A stretch of DNA of 64,000 bases from Holtermannia corniformis. Taxonomy: Eukaryota; Basidiomycota; Tremellomycetes; Holtermanniales. This document shows positions 12,762 through 23,782 of this stretch, piece after piece. A program made the position numbers and the translations under genes. The DNA lies in contig BCIJ01000004.1 of NCBI GenBank assembly GCA_001599935.1, forward strand, positions 328,491 to 392,490, written 5' to 3'. Under the pieces are notes generated by a model. It was not told the origin of the DNA, ran no database searches, and saw only the letters and a list, made by a program, of their open reading frames with translations. Every line of letters begins with the position of its first letter. Within the stretch, counting starts at the first letter, position 1.

Positions 12762-15013
12762 ATGGCGAGGAGAGACCCAAAGGCCATAGAGTTGATTCGA
12801 CGGGTGCCTTTGGGCGATTGCGGCTCGCCGCCTACGTTTCAGTGCGACCGGCACGTCTGCGCGTCTCGCCAGGATCCTTGATGAGCTGTTTGGAACACCT
12901 GGAGTGCGCTCTGAGCGTGTTGTTGATAGTCTCCGGTTGCTGTTCGCGTTCGCTGGTGCACAGGGGTCGGTGCTTGCACACGTGAACATCGCGCGACCGA
13001 TCCTCTGCGTGGCGTCCTTCTTGCCCGTCGATGCCGTCCTTGAGCCACGTAAACACGGCCGTCTAAGCCGAACGAGTGCGTGGATGCTGTTGGGAGCGCA
13101 AGTGAGATTCAAAACGATGCGCAGTGGGCCATCACACATCAAGTCAAGGCTACATGGCAATCATCTAGCTGCGAGACGCGGCTGAGCTTTGCGTTCTGGA
13201 AAGGTGGCGGCGTCTCAACAGACTTTTCCTGAGATCCACGGGCGAATTCGACCTTTTCGCGCTCGGAACAGGTGGTGGTTCTTCCTCGTCATCCGAACAG
13301 CAGCAACCACCGCATAGTTTGATAGCGCTCTCTTCGTTGTAGTCGTAAAATGAACCGTCCACTCTGAACAGCTGACGACTGGTCTCAGCGACAGGTGAAA
13401 GCACATTCGGCATTGTTCGCCGCGGTATGTCCGGACTGAGGCCTTCAGCTGCCGCAGGAGAGATTGGACACGAACTGGCAGGCGCGTCGAGCTCGTACTA
13501 AAACTACGTACGCGTGGTGCCTTGCTGAATGTAGGCGTGAATGATACATCGCACTGCCTGCCAGCAACCCCTCATTGCATCCGGCAGTCCAGGAAGTGTG
13601 CAATGTTCACCCTTCCAGACTACATCCTAGAAAGAGCATTGACATTTGAGCAGGAGGTAGAGGTGCGCCGTCTAACCGAGCGTACGCGTTTCGCTGATCA
13701 GAAACTCGCGGCAGAATGGCAGTGACATCCTGTGGTACCGAGACCAGGCTCACACCCGAGATCCTTTAATCGTAGGGCCATCACTTGGCGGGTACTGCGA
13801 CTGCTGATGCAGCCTTCTATCAGACTGCTGGTCTCACCGTTCGAGTCTTCAACCGGTAGGTTCGCTGTACTATCTGTTACGTGGGTACCCGGTCTGACAT
13901 GTCAGCTTTTCTGAGCGTCTGGGCGCCGAGACTGTCGTAGAGGGCCGAGATCGGATACGACGGCCCGTGAATCTGTTCGATGACGAGGATCAGCTAGCCG
14001 AGCTGCTTCTAGATGAAGTGTGGGCCACAATGGAGGAGGTAGGCTCTCGTGGTATTCCAGATCAATCTTACAAACAGGTCTGGGCGACTTCAACTCGACC
14101 AAAGCACATCCCGATGGACACGCGCATATTATCATGGGTCAAACCTGTAGGTCTGCGGTGTGAACCACAAGATTCTGATCTACATAGTCAAAGCTGGCAT
14201 ATGTGGTCTGGCAGCTCTGCTTCATGCAGAAGACCGGAGCTGAGACCTGGTGCTGTACGACTTGGCCGCCACAACGTCGACCTCCCCAGGTTCCCCGACC
14301 TGCACCGGTCGAACGACCTTTTCTCGGTGTTTGCGAGGAGGAAGAACACGTTGACGTGCTGCAAGACGAGTTCTGGGTTGAAGGACCGAACAGCCCTGAG
14401 CGAAGGGCTGAAGAATCTGTGGGTACGTATCAAGTACAAGCTCTTGTTGGGTTGCCTTGCCTTGCCTGGGAGCACTGCACGGGTATGGGTTGACAGACGC
14501 GCAGAGTTGAATTCGGATGGCTATCCGAGATGGTCGGTCACCTCTGACGTCGACGAGCTCGAATATTTCAGTGCAACACCAGAGGAGCATCCTTCGCCTC
14601 CGCGACCCATCTTTCCGCAACCCGTCACACCATCTCACGAACCTCTGTTGCTGCAGCGTCCGCAAACCATCAAGGCCTCGCCTTCGGGTCCGTCCTTCAG
14701 GGAGCACATTACAATGGGTGACACCCAGAGCCGAAGCACTGGGAAAAGTCGCGCGCCCGGCAATGTGCTGCAGTCCGGAGCGCATGATGCTGGCCTTGTT
14801 GCCTCGGCTTCAGGCACGGCAGTCGAATCCCCACTCTTGGCGCCGTCCGAGGATCACACACGCGTTGGTTTAGTTACCAACAGTCCTCATGTCGTTGAAG
14901 GTGAAGGTAGTGGCGTCGAAACAGTAGCCACGCTTCCAAGAAGGCTCGGGCCGGAGCACTACAAGACTGCAGCCGGAGACGACAACATGCCCGAGACCGA
15001 CCCAGTCGATTGA
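12762..15013 (+). CDS. Unrecognised conserved-looking protein, ~570 aa, 11 exons
   Basis: No family recognised. Inferred exons: 12762-12790, 12843-13101, 13169-13316, 13372-13424, 13449 (or later)-13530, 13588-13721, 13776 to about 13838, 13906-14038, 14078-14146, 14194-14422, 14505-15013. The first half is helical and rich in charged and aliphatic residues (RILDELFG, ERVVDSLRLLFAFAG, LCVLERWRRLNRLFLR, LPDYILERALTFEQEVE), as in a folded alpha-helical domain. The middle has an acidic segment LFDDEDQLAELLLDEVW, then LAYVVWQLCF. The last exon is long and disordered (Pro/Ser/Thr/Gly). The start, the exon 4-5 junction (apparent intron of only 24 nt unless a later acceptor is used) and the exon 7 donor are uncertain. 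Phase agreement across most exons supports a real gene. It is divergent from the RhoGAP gene, suggesting a shared promoter. Confidence 0.6.
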
Positions 15014-15269
15014 GAAGACTGACTTCGCTGCGAGCTGCCCAGGCGTGAAACGAGGTTGAGAACGCGTTCAAACTTCTTGCTCTATTCAGTCTGCTAGCAC
15101 TTGTGAAACCATGATGACATGATTCCTTGACACACGCGCTGTGCCCGACGCAGGCTTGACATTTGCTTTAGCTGCGCAACAAACGGCGGTAGGTTACGTA
15201 ACGCGTGCTGCCACTTACGGCAGTGCAGGTCCAACAGCTGCAGCGTTGCCGGTTCATCGTTGGCGAACA

Positions 15270-18200
15270 ATGTCAACACCAGCAACGCCCCCAAAGCGTC
15301 CTCCCAAGCGAGAACATGCACATGTGCAGCAACTGGATCCGACCATTGAACGTGCGCTGGCGCCGGTCAACTTCGAGGTGTGTCCGAGTTGGATCAGTAG
15401 TGCGATGGCAAGCATAGGTTGACTTTCGCAGAACAACTACAATGTGGAGGAACTCATCGGCTCGCTCTCAGACAAGCTTATTGCAAGCTCCAAGGCGGAT
15501 CCAGGACGTAAGCAACGTTTTGCAGATTTCGAAAGCAGCAGCTGACGCGTTGATAGCCTTCAATCCACAGCCTTTCCTCAACACCTTTTCACCAGCACTC
15601 GACAGACTACTCACGATGCGCAAGCAAGTTGCTGAAAGGACCAAGAAGATGGAGGCGGACGTCAAAAAGGCGGAAAGGGAGTATGGGCGGCGGTTACGAG
15701 AGCTTGATGGCGGGTTCGAGGTGGGTCCGAGCGGCGCATTCGTGGCTCATGGCTTACTATTGGGTTGAGACCATTGGGTCATCATTCGCAACGCTTGAAA
15801 GCAAGATTACCGATGTTGGCAGAACAGCTGTGCGCATAGGTCCGTGCGAGGCGCACCAGTGGGGCACATGAGCTAACATTCGAACAGGCGAACAGCTCGA
15901 TTCCCTGCATAACACACGTTCCCTGGCGCAATCGACGTCCCTGTTGTTATCCTACTACCTCTCTCTCTCCCATCCGCCACCAGCGCCCACAGACGGCACA
16001 GCGCCCCAAACGGCCCTCGATGCCTTGTTCGCTACCCGAACCTCGCGCGATGGCCGAGCTCGTATCGCTATTATTCTTCGCCGGCTAATGGCCGTTGCCA
16101 AGGATGTGGCTGACAACGCTACAACGGCGCTCAATGAGCTAAAAGCTTCCTCATCCGACAAGGAAGCCCCGGCGCAAGGGGTCTTGGTGAAGAAACAACT
16201 TGAAAAGGAAAAGGCGGGTCGGATCAGAGACGAAGTAGAGCGCTACTGCGAGAAGTTTGAAAAGGAGTGCCTAAGGTTATTTGACCGAAGCTATCGCAAA
16301 GGAGATCCGAGGATGATGGCGGTAGGTCGCAACGCATCCGTTATAGACCCCGCTGATCGCGTCCCAGCATTGCGCAAAGACCTTGCTGGATTTCAATGGT
16401 GGCGCATCATGTGTGCAGATCTACGTCAACCAGCACGACTTTTTCATCTCCAAGGATCGCGTCTTGGAGGAAGCCAGGAGCCTTGGAGAGAATGGTGAGA
16501 GCGATCAGACGCCCGACCTGTGGGAGACGATTGCCGACCCGGATGCACCGCCACCGACGACAGAACCGGGTCTGACGGCCCTGTTTGCCGAGATCCGGCT
16601 GACGGTCAGCCAAGAAGCTCAGATCATCAAGGCCGTCTTTCCGAACCCGAGCGTCGTGATGCAAGTCTTCTTGCAAAGAGTCTTTGCGCAGGTCGTAAGT
16701 TGTTAGTCGGCCGATGGATACTAAGATAACACCCCAGATCCAACAACATCTCGAACACCTAATCTCACGCGCCGCTGCCATCAGTACCCTTGCGACGCTG
16801 CGCATTCTTCATATGACACATTCGCTCTGTGCGGCCTTAGTCGAAGATCTCAAGGCGTACGATTTCTCTCTTGGCGGTTCGATCCCTTCAGCGGGCGCAA
16901 AGGCATCGACGAGTGCTGCTGCTGCTAGTGGTACGCCACTAGCCCTTATGCTTGATCGAGCAATGGAGGAAATGTTCGTGCCGTGGCTCGAAGGCAGTCG
17001 CTACCTCGAGTCGGAGAGCAAGGCACTTGTGGAGGCGTATGCGGCTTTGTTGACTCGCTTCACAAAGTATCACGTATGTACCATCGTGAGGGGTTTCGAA
17101 CTCGGCTCACCGCGCGTAGGAAACTGTATTGAAAGCCAAGCCGAACTCACTGCTCGATCGAGTCGTGCACCAACTTTCGTCAAGCAACACGTCTTCGAAC
17201 ACGACTTCGACAGCGTCTGCCGCCGCCGCCGCCTTGTTCAAATACACAGGTGTCTCCACATCTGGCGCTCAGACGTCGTCTGGTCTGCCCCGCCCAAGCG
17301 GGTCCGAAACCCCGACAATGTCTACCAGTACCAGTCAGAAGGCGAACCTCTCCAGCATCGGCGACCGCATCGATGCCAAGGCGTGGGCAGTTGATGGACT
17401 ATTGACGCTCGAGACGGCTGAGAAGATCCTGCGATGGCATGCTGAAGCCGTCGGACGGTGTGTCGAGCTGAGTTCGACTGCGGATGTGTTTGTATCCTGT
17501 GCAGGCCGGGCCACATGACTGATAGTTGGCACAGAGCCAAGAACGCATTTGCGTTGTCAAAAGTTCTGGCTGAAGCCATCGGTCGATCTTACGTTGAGAT
17601 GGCGTTGGAGTCGTGGGTCATCTCAATTCCTTACGATCATATGCTGATGGCTGTTGCAGAGCGCTTGCAAAGTTTGACGCGCACGATGCCAAGGTCGAAC
17701 CGGATCTTGGTACAATCTCGGTGCTCAAACCGGCCGACCTTATCTGCCATCTATGGCAGAAGTATGCGTCAACGGCGCTTTTGCCGCTCGCCAACTCTTC
17801 GACGATGGTAAGGCGGGAGATGGGCGTCTTCAACAACCACAATGTCGTGCGGATGGAGGGTAAAGTCAACAGTGTTGTGCAGCGCGCGCTCGATGGTAGG
17901 TCGCAAACGCCATATGAGAGCAAACACTGACAGATGGCAGCCATCGTCGCTTGGCTGGGGATCGTTCTGACCAAACAGAAAAAGGCAGACTTCAAGCCCA
18001 AGAACGACGACATTTCGTTTGCTCGAACGACAACCGAGCCTTGTACGCTTTGTTGCGAGTTCCTCGAGACGGTCCGGGAGGCTGTCAAGGAGAGTCTTAG
18101 CGGCAAGAATGCCGACGCGTTCTTGACAGAAGTTGGGGCGGCTTTCCATAGGTGAGTGCTTGACCTGACTAGGTCAACGGCTGACGGTATAGCCAACTGC

Positions 18201-18765
18201 TGGATCACTTTAAAAAGTTCCCAGTGAACCCGACGGGTGGTCTGATGTTGACAAAGTGGGTGTGGCGCCGTGGCTTGGCGCGATCGCTCACTATCATAGG
18301 GATCTTGCGGCGTACCAAGAGGTGACTGCCACATTCAGGCTGCCAGCCATCAACGATCGGTTCGACATGCTTCGCCAGCTTGGGAACCTCTTCATCGTGC
18401 AGCCAGATGTGCTCAAGTCGTACATGACCGAATCGCACCTTGGCCGACTCGACGCACGACTGTTGCGGCCCTTCCTCGCGCAGCGGAGCGACTACAGCTC
18501 ATTCTCGCGCAGTTTGGTACTGGAAGACGGCGCTGTTGCCGCTGAAGACGAGGCCGTCTCGGCGTTGCCAGGGTCTATGGCGACCTTGTCAATCCTCAAA
18601 GGCTCGGGCTCGCGCTTGAGCGGCGTCGCCGGCTCCGGCATGGCCAAGCTCAAAGACATGCTCAAGGATCTCGACAACATGGCGATTGAGGAGTCCAAGT
18701 CGGGCAACGCGCAGACCGGGTACCCTCAGCGGTCAATGTACGCGTATGGGATGATCATGCATTGA
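15270..18765 (+). CDS. SEC10: Exocyst complex component Sec10
   Basis: Subunit of the exocyst, which tethers secretory vesicles to the plasma membrane. Thirteen exons join in phase: 15270-15377, 15432-15507, 15557-15720, 15770-15839, 15888-16321, 16368-16694, 16738-17073, 17120-17487, 17535-17612, 17660-17893, 17941-18151, 18193-18255, 18300-18765. Diagnostic stretches are FNPQPFLNTFSPALD near the N-terminus, an early coiled coil (MRKQVAERTKKMEADVKKAE), LRILHMTHSLC in the middle, and LICHLWQKYASTALLPLA followed by KKADFKPKNDD in the C-terminal helical-bundle region. The ATG at 15270 gives MSTPATPPKRPPKRE before the first helix; upstream in-frame ATGs lie in less protein-like sequence. A Ser/Thr/Ala-rich insertion near residue 480 looks disordered. 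The C-terminus ends shortly after LKDMLKDLDNMAIEE. The gene looks intact. Confidence 0.9.
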
Positions 18766-18929
18766 TTGCCCCTCTTGCGCGCTCTGATTCCCACGCTATG
18801 GTCCAAGGCTGCCTTTGCGCAGGTGCTCCACCCTCATCTCTCCGTCCTTTGACGAGACGTCACACGGTGTTGTATCCTTTCTACTACGCCATAGCAGACG
18901 TCATGCAAAGGCGGTGTTCTCGATCCATC

Positions 18930-18945
18930 GCATGTGTATAAGAAG
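18930..18945 (+). promoter_or_regulatory. TATA-like element before Hsp12-like gene
   Basis: A TGTATAAG sequence about 90 bp before the ATG of the Hsp12-like gene. Strongly induced fungal stress genes often carry a TATA box at this distance. The assignment is positional inference only. Confidence 0.35.
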
Positions 18946-19026
18946 GGTGCGAGCCGTGTCCATCGTCTTCTTGCACAAGACTCTTTCGACATAGCTTCAC
19001 CCAGCACAACATTGATCATCAGCAAC

Positions 19027-19653
19027 ATGGCTTCCGACCTTCGACGAGACAACCACGAAGTCGGTCAGTCCCTTGCGCGCTCCGCCCTGTAGTACTGACA
19101 GCGAGGTAGCCAAGGACACGCTCAAGCCCGACTTTGCAAAGAGTGACGGCGAGAAGATTGGCGACACGGCCAAAGGCAAGGTTGACGAGTGAGTCGTCGC
19201 GCGGCCAAGGGCTCATGTATGGAAGACTGAAGCGAACAGCGCGTTATCCTACGTCACGACCGAGCCTCGCGACAATGTCAACCCCAACGCGGCAGACCAC
19301 CACCTGACGCACGATCACGGTCGTAAAGGCCCGATCGATACCGTTGCCGATGCTCTACGCCCAGCAGGGCAAGAGACGACGGGCCAAGCGGCATCAAGGA
19401 AGGCTGAAGAGTGGGTCGGACTTGCATGCTGCAGTCTAGCTGCTGACGACGCGATAGGGCCAAGTCTCACCTGGAGCCGAACCAGAACAAGGGCGTGGGT
19501 GAGAAGATTACCGACACTTTGACGCCGGGACACAAGGGTGCCGGTGAGACGGGGATCACCGACCATATTGCCAACGCCGCGAACGCGGTCAAGGATGCTG
19601 TTGGCAACGCCTTCAACACGGGCAACAAGCCGACGGAGCGCAACGAGCTGTAG
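19027..19653 (+). CDS. Hsp12/Hsp9-like stress protein
   Basis: Small hydrophilic protein of the Hsp12/Hsp9 (WHI) type, which protects membranes under heat, osmotic and stationary-phase stress. Exons: 19027-19063, 19110-19188, 19240-19410, 19458-19653, giving about 160 residues. The Hsp12-type repeat is visible three times: KDTLKPDFAKSDGEKIGD, then ADALRPAGQETTGQAASR, then TDTLTPGHKGAGETGITD, each of the form (aliphatic)-x-P-x(n)-K/T-G. It is longer than the ~110-residue yeast protein because of the extra repeat and a His-rich linker (NAADHHLTHDHG). No signal peptide and almost no cysteine or tryptophan, as expected for the family. A TATA-like element lies about 90 bp upstream. Confidence 0.8.
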
Positions 19654-19748
19654 AGGCTTACGCAGTGTGGTAGGAAGCGAGTATCGGATGCGAAAGAGAT
19701 GTATATGCACAATGTTGTGTGAGACTGTGGCGAAATCGCCTGCAGCGC

Positions 19749-21091
19749 CTATGACCGAACGGCCTCCTTCAGCGCCTCCTTCCAAGCCTCGCCAAACTCC
19801 TCCAAGCCTCTCCCCTCGCTCAGCGCCAAAGCCTCCAACGGCATCATCGACGAAGCATACGTCGGCGCATTCCGGTTCGCAGCAGGATGCGCTCTTGAAT
19901 CAATGATTTTCAGCGCGGGTCCATCCGGCGCCGCGGCCACAATTTGCTCTAGCAATTCTTCGTACGTAAACAAGAGCGGGTCGGTCGTGGGACTGTAGGG
20001 TTGGAAATCGATAATGTGGCCCGAGGTGAAGTCGGTGGTTAGATACAGATCGAAGACGTCTGATTCGGGCTCAGTCTACCGCGGCATGGTCGAGCGGACG
20101 ACGTACAGTCTTTACCGCCGGCGTAGACGCCCTTGATCTCATCTTCCCACAGCTCCTTGATGGTCGCCCGGACGAGCGCAAGCGTCTCGGGCTTTTGCAG
20201 ATGCTCGTAATAATTCGCATCTCTCTGCGTGATCCCTAGCGCTGATCAGCCTCTCTTTTCAGTCCCGATACACGAGGCGATACACACCGAGCAAACACTC
20301 ATTCCGCACAAAACACCGAAACTCGCGCGAAGGGTTCATGTCGTACCATTTCTTCAACACAAGCTCGAGCTTCCACCCTGGTTCGTCACTGGGATCAGCC
20401 GGCTCTGCATGCTCATACACGCGCTCAGGATCTGTGGTATGGCTGATAAAGTCGCTGCTCTTGAGCAAAAGATAGATATCGCCTGGTGTGGAACAATGTA
20501 GTGGACCGGTCGAAGTTTGTGGGAGGATCCAAGCGGCGTCCTGTGATGTCAGCTTGCTAGGATAGTCTGTGCACGGGGTCGGACGTACCTTTGGACTCGA
20601 CCAATTCAGCTTCGGGAACACTGCACCGTCATATCTCTTGATCGTCTCCCTGATCGCGGCATTGAGTTTGGGAAGCACGAATCGACGGGTATCAAGGGAC
20701 GCCGACGAACTAGTGGGCGAAGAGGGACGTTCTCCGTCATCTGTCGGTTCGTCGTCGTCGGCCTCAACAAGTGTCGGCGTTGACTCGACCCTGTCACGGC
20801 TCAGCGTCTGCTTCGGAATGTAAGACTGGCTCACGTTCCGCTGTCTTCCGGCTGGAAGATCGAGTCCGACGAGAGCCACTGAGTTATTAGCAATCCCAGC
20901 AAGCATGGCAAGCCACTCACCGCTTCGAATTCCTCTTGCTCGCCCAAGCCCGTGAGGTCGATCACGGTCGTTTTCAGCGCCGAGCGGCGGAAACCAGGAT
21001 GCCAAGCCGATGTGCGTGCGGCATCGAGCTGGGCGCGCGAGAGTAGTGGGAACAGGGGTGTGGCGTGCGTTGCTGGCGTTGGGACTGGCAT
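19749..21091 (-). CDS. CDC123: Cdc123 (D123) eIF2-assembly chaperone
   Basis: ATP-grasp-fold protein that promotes assembly of the eIF2 alpha-beta-gamma translation factor. Exons: 20921-21091, 20835-20878, 20589-20790, 20288-20540, 20107-20235, 19749-20059 (about 370 residues). Family features in order: WHPGFRR and VIDL near the start, WLSSDSIF, a variable acidic/Ser region, then FVLPKLNAAIRETIKRYDG, GAVFPKLNWSSPKDAAWI, DIYLLLKSSDFI, WYDMNPSREFRCFVRN, and YVFDLYLTTDF with IIDFQPY. The last carries the acidic residues that bind metal and nucleotide in the family. The start MPVPTPA is the first ATG of the exon encoding the N-terminal helix. A continuous antisense-like ORF that reads through the introns is not the real frame. 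The gene looks intact. Confidence 0.9.
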
Positions 21092-21810
21092 TGTGCGTGA
21101 GTGCAGTCGTTTGCAGGCAGACTCGAGTCGGATCTGGCTCTGATGTAACCGCGAAGCATGTGAAACACTGCAAAGCATTAGTGCGGCGGCTCGCGCTGTA
21201 ACTGTGCCCGGCGATTCCGCCAACGCCGCTACTAACCCCTTCGAGAGCTCGCACTCGACAGACGGTAGCGAGCTGCTAGGGCGGCTTGCTCTCTTGGATC
21301 TCTCAGCCTCGTCCCCTAATCTGTCCCAAGTCTTCACCATCTTGACTGCGTCTGAGAGTCGCATGTCATCCTTCCTTTCTGATATCATGCCTTCTGCCTT
21401 TGCTTATCGTCTGTTCAGTAGTACTGTATGGCCTGTCTGTATCGATCATGCACAACCAGACTGCCGGTGCTTGCGACATTCCACCACCGCTGACTCGGTC
21501 AGCGAGCCATTTGTGCGTTGCTGCCGCTGGGCAGTGATCGCTGGTTATGTCGAGGGTCATCTGGGTCCAGCTAGGCGTTACTAACCGCCGGATGGATTGA
21601 CCGCCGCAGTTCTCTTCGTCGCCCGATGGCGGGACTTGTGGCTGATCTGTCCTACGATGTCCCAAATGGACGTCAGCTTGACACAAAGCTTGCTGGGCGC
21701 AGAGTCCAGATATCGTCGTTGAGGGTGTGGGAAGCAGTGAACGATGATGAACTGTTGCTCAGACTCAGGGTGGGATACAACGCATGCTGCTATGCTACAA
21801 CTGTACCCAA
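21092..21810. other. Intergenic, no gene seen
   Basis: Between the CDC123 start and the stop of the next minus-strand gene, so the right part should be the latter's 3' UTR and the left part the CDC123 promoter. Open frames on both strands up to about 125 codons lack protein-like composition. I see no repeats. Confidence 0.5.
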
Positions 21811-22795
21811 CTAGGCCTCTACTATCAGGTACCTCCAGCATACAAGCACTCGACAGCCTTGAACCTCGAGCTCACTCCATCCCGGCCAGACCCCGACTCG
21901 ACATCCGCCGCTACCTCTGGCCTTCAGTAACCCCGGATCCAACCCGATATGCCGACAACCCTTTGGGACGGGCACGAGCAGTAGCTGCACTGCTTCGTCA
22001 TCTGACACGCGGCGCGCGTGGAACAGGGTTGATGTCGAGGTAGATGACGACGCGGGTTCGAGAGTACATTGCAGAGGTGCGGTTTGTACGTGCTGTCTTG
22101 CCGGCGTGGACGCGAGGTTGTGGGCTAGCGAGAGGTAGAACAGATTGAGGGACGCTTGGTGTGGGCCGAGAGCTCGAGCGACGAGGTACGACAGAGGTGT
22201 TTTCCTGTAGCCTTAGCACGGGTGGAACCAAACAATGCTGCTGGACCCACCCTGTTCGCTTGGCGACGTTGAACCCGGGTTTCTTACTGGGCGTGACCCA
22301 CTGATCGGCCACGTCTTCGCCTGCTGATTCGATCTCGTCGGGTGGGAGCGCGATGGGCGGTGGCAAGCTCGTCACGGGCTTGCGCTCGGCGTTGGGTCCT
22401 CCAGCTGCAGCTTCAACAGCCAGCACCTCGCGCTTAACCTCGACCGCAGTCGACACAAGCACGAGCGGTCCGATCGGTCGCTGTCTCGACCTAGCGCCAT
22501 CACCTAGACGCATCGCTCGGGCCGTGATCGGTGTCGCGTCGCTCTCGTCTTTGGGCGTCTCCACCTCGCGTTTCCGTTTCGTCGACAGCGGAGGAGTCGA
22601 GAACCTAGGCGGTGTCGCGAGCGCCGTCAAGGGTTTGCCAAGAGGTGTCGCTGGCTGCAGATCGAGAGACGTCGGGGTCGCAAACGAGTTGAACGGGATG
22701 AGGGATTTCCGCTTTGCATGAGTTGCGGTCGTGTTTGGGCCTGGCCCGGGTGTTGCTGGTGGACCAAAGGCTGATGTGATGCGTTGGTAGGGCAT
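21811..22795 (-). CDS. Unknown proline/serine-rich protein
   Basis: Not recognised. Two exons, 22251-22795 and 21811-22204, join in phase with a normal intron, giving about 310 residues. The first exon starts with a good ATG (MPYQRITSAFGPP) and is disordered, rich in Pro, Thr and basic residues, with repeated short TP motifs (ATPTS, ATPLGK, ATPPR, ETPK) that could be kinase targets, and a basic cluster TKRKREVE that could act in nuclear import. The second exon is better ordered (TPLSYLVARALG, LNLFYLSLAHNLAS) and ends with a Gly/Trp/Cys-containing stretch (GVWPGWSELEVQGCRVLVCW). A read-through of the intron would give a different, less protein-like tail. A nuclear, cell-cycle-regulated role is only a guess from composition. 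Confidence 0.55.
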
Positions 22796-22951
22796 GACCG
22801 TATGCTCATGCTTGTAGAGTCAGGGTATAGCGGGTTGGAGGCGGTCGAGGAGGATGGTGAGGGAAGCTGAAGTGGCGGTGACGTGTAGCACGGCTGGTGG
22901 TGGTCGTGGTGGTGATGAGCGTAGACGCAGTAGCAACCACAGCATCCCACA

Positions 22952-23674
22952 ATGGCACAGCAAACCCAGGCAGCGCTTCAGGCAGCAACAACAGACTTTC
23001 AAAAGATCGAGACTGGTCCGTGCTCGCTCGGCGCCGTAGGCAGAGCTGACCTTGCACCACAGAGCTCACAGCGACCGTCGAAGCTCGCCAGAGGCTCGAC
23101 AGTCAGCTCACAGAGAACGAGGGTGTACTAAAGGTACGTCGGCCTCACCATCTACGCCAGCCACCTGTAGGCTGGCGAGTTTTGTAATGTCGACGCTGAC
23201 GCCGTTTGCAACCTCAGGAAATGTCAATCCTTAAACCACACAATACAGTCTACAAGCTCGTCGGCCCGTCCCTCGTCCCTCAAGATCCAGTCGAGGCAAA
23301 GACCAACGTGGAGAAACGGCTTGGGTTCATCAAGGGTGAAATGTGCGTGCGGACTGGCAGCTATTCGATGTAGCTCTTGCCGCTCGTGCAAGCGAGCGGC
23401 TGGCGTGTGTAGCATTCTGTCGAATCACCACTCCTTGCAGTCTCGAGGCGTAGCAGCAGACTCATAGCTGACTACTCTTGCTAGCGAGCGCGTCGAGACC
23501 CGGCTGAAAGATCTCGAGGGGAAGGCTGGAGCCAAGCGACAAGAGGTCAGTCTCGTTCCGTTTACGGCTGACAGTCGCACCGGCTGTACAATTTGTAGTC
23601 GGACGCAAGCTGACACCCATCAGGTCATCAAGCTGCAGACCGAGGCCCAAAACGCACAGGGCGTAAAGGCTTAG
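22952..23674 (+). CDS. YKE2: Prefoldin subunit 6
   Basis: Beta-type subunit of the hexameric prefoldin chaperone that delivers actin and tubulin to the CCT chaperonin. Exons: 22952-23015, 23063-23133, 23218-23342, 23485-23545, 23624-23674, about 123 residues, matching the family. The protein is two coiled-coil helices (FQKIETELTATVEARQRLD; KRLGFIKGEIERVETRL) flanking the beta-hairpin segment NTVYKLVGPSLVPQDP, the signature of Pfd6. The third intron (142 nt) is longer than usual but contains no better exon. The start ATG lies in a clean context just before the first heptads. Confidence 0.9.
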
Positions 23675-23782
23675 GCTGGGCATTGGCAGCAGCAAAGTGT
23701 ACCATAGCGCATGTATAGATGACCCAGTCCTTGCACCACTTGCATGCACGTACACCATTGACTGGATGCCATCGCTCTACGT

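Noticed and set aside
12904..13413. Minus-strand gene starting at the ATG at 13413
   Set aside because: The plus strand of the same stretch reads as joined helical exons with better composition and phase agreement.
20259..21254. 331-codon minus-strand frame as a gene start
   Set aside because: It reads through CDC123 introns upstream; the real first exon (20921-21091) is in another frame and gives the family N-terminus.
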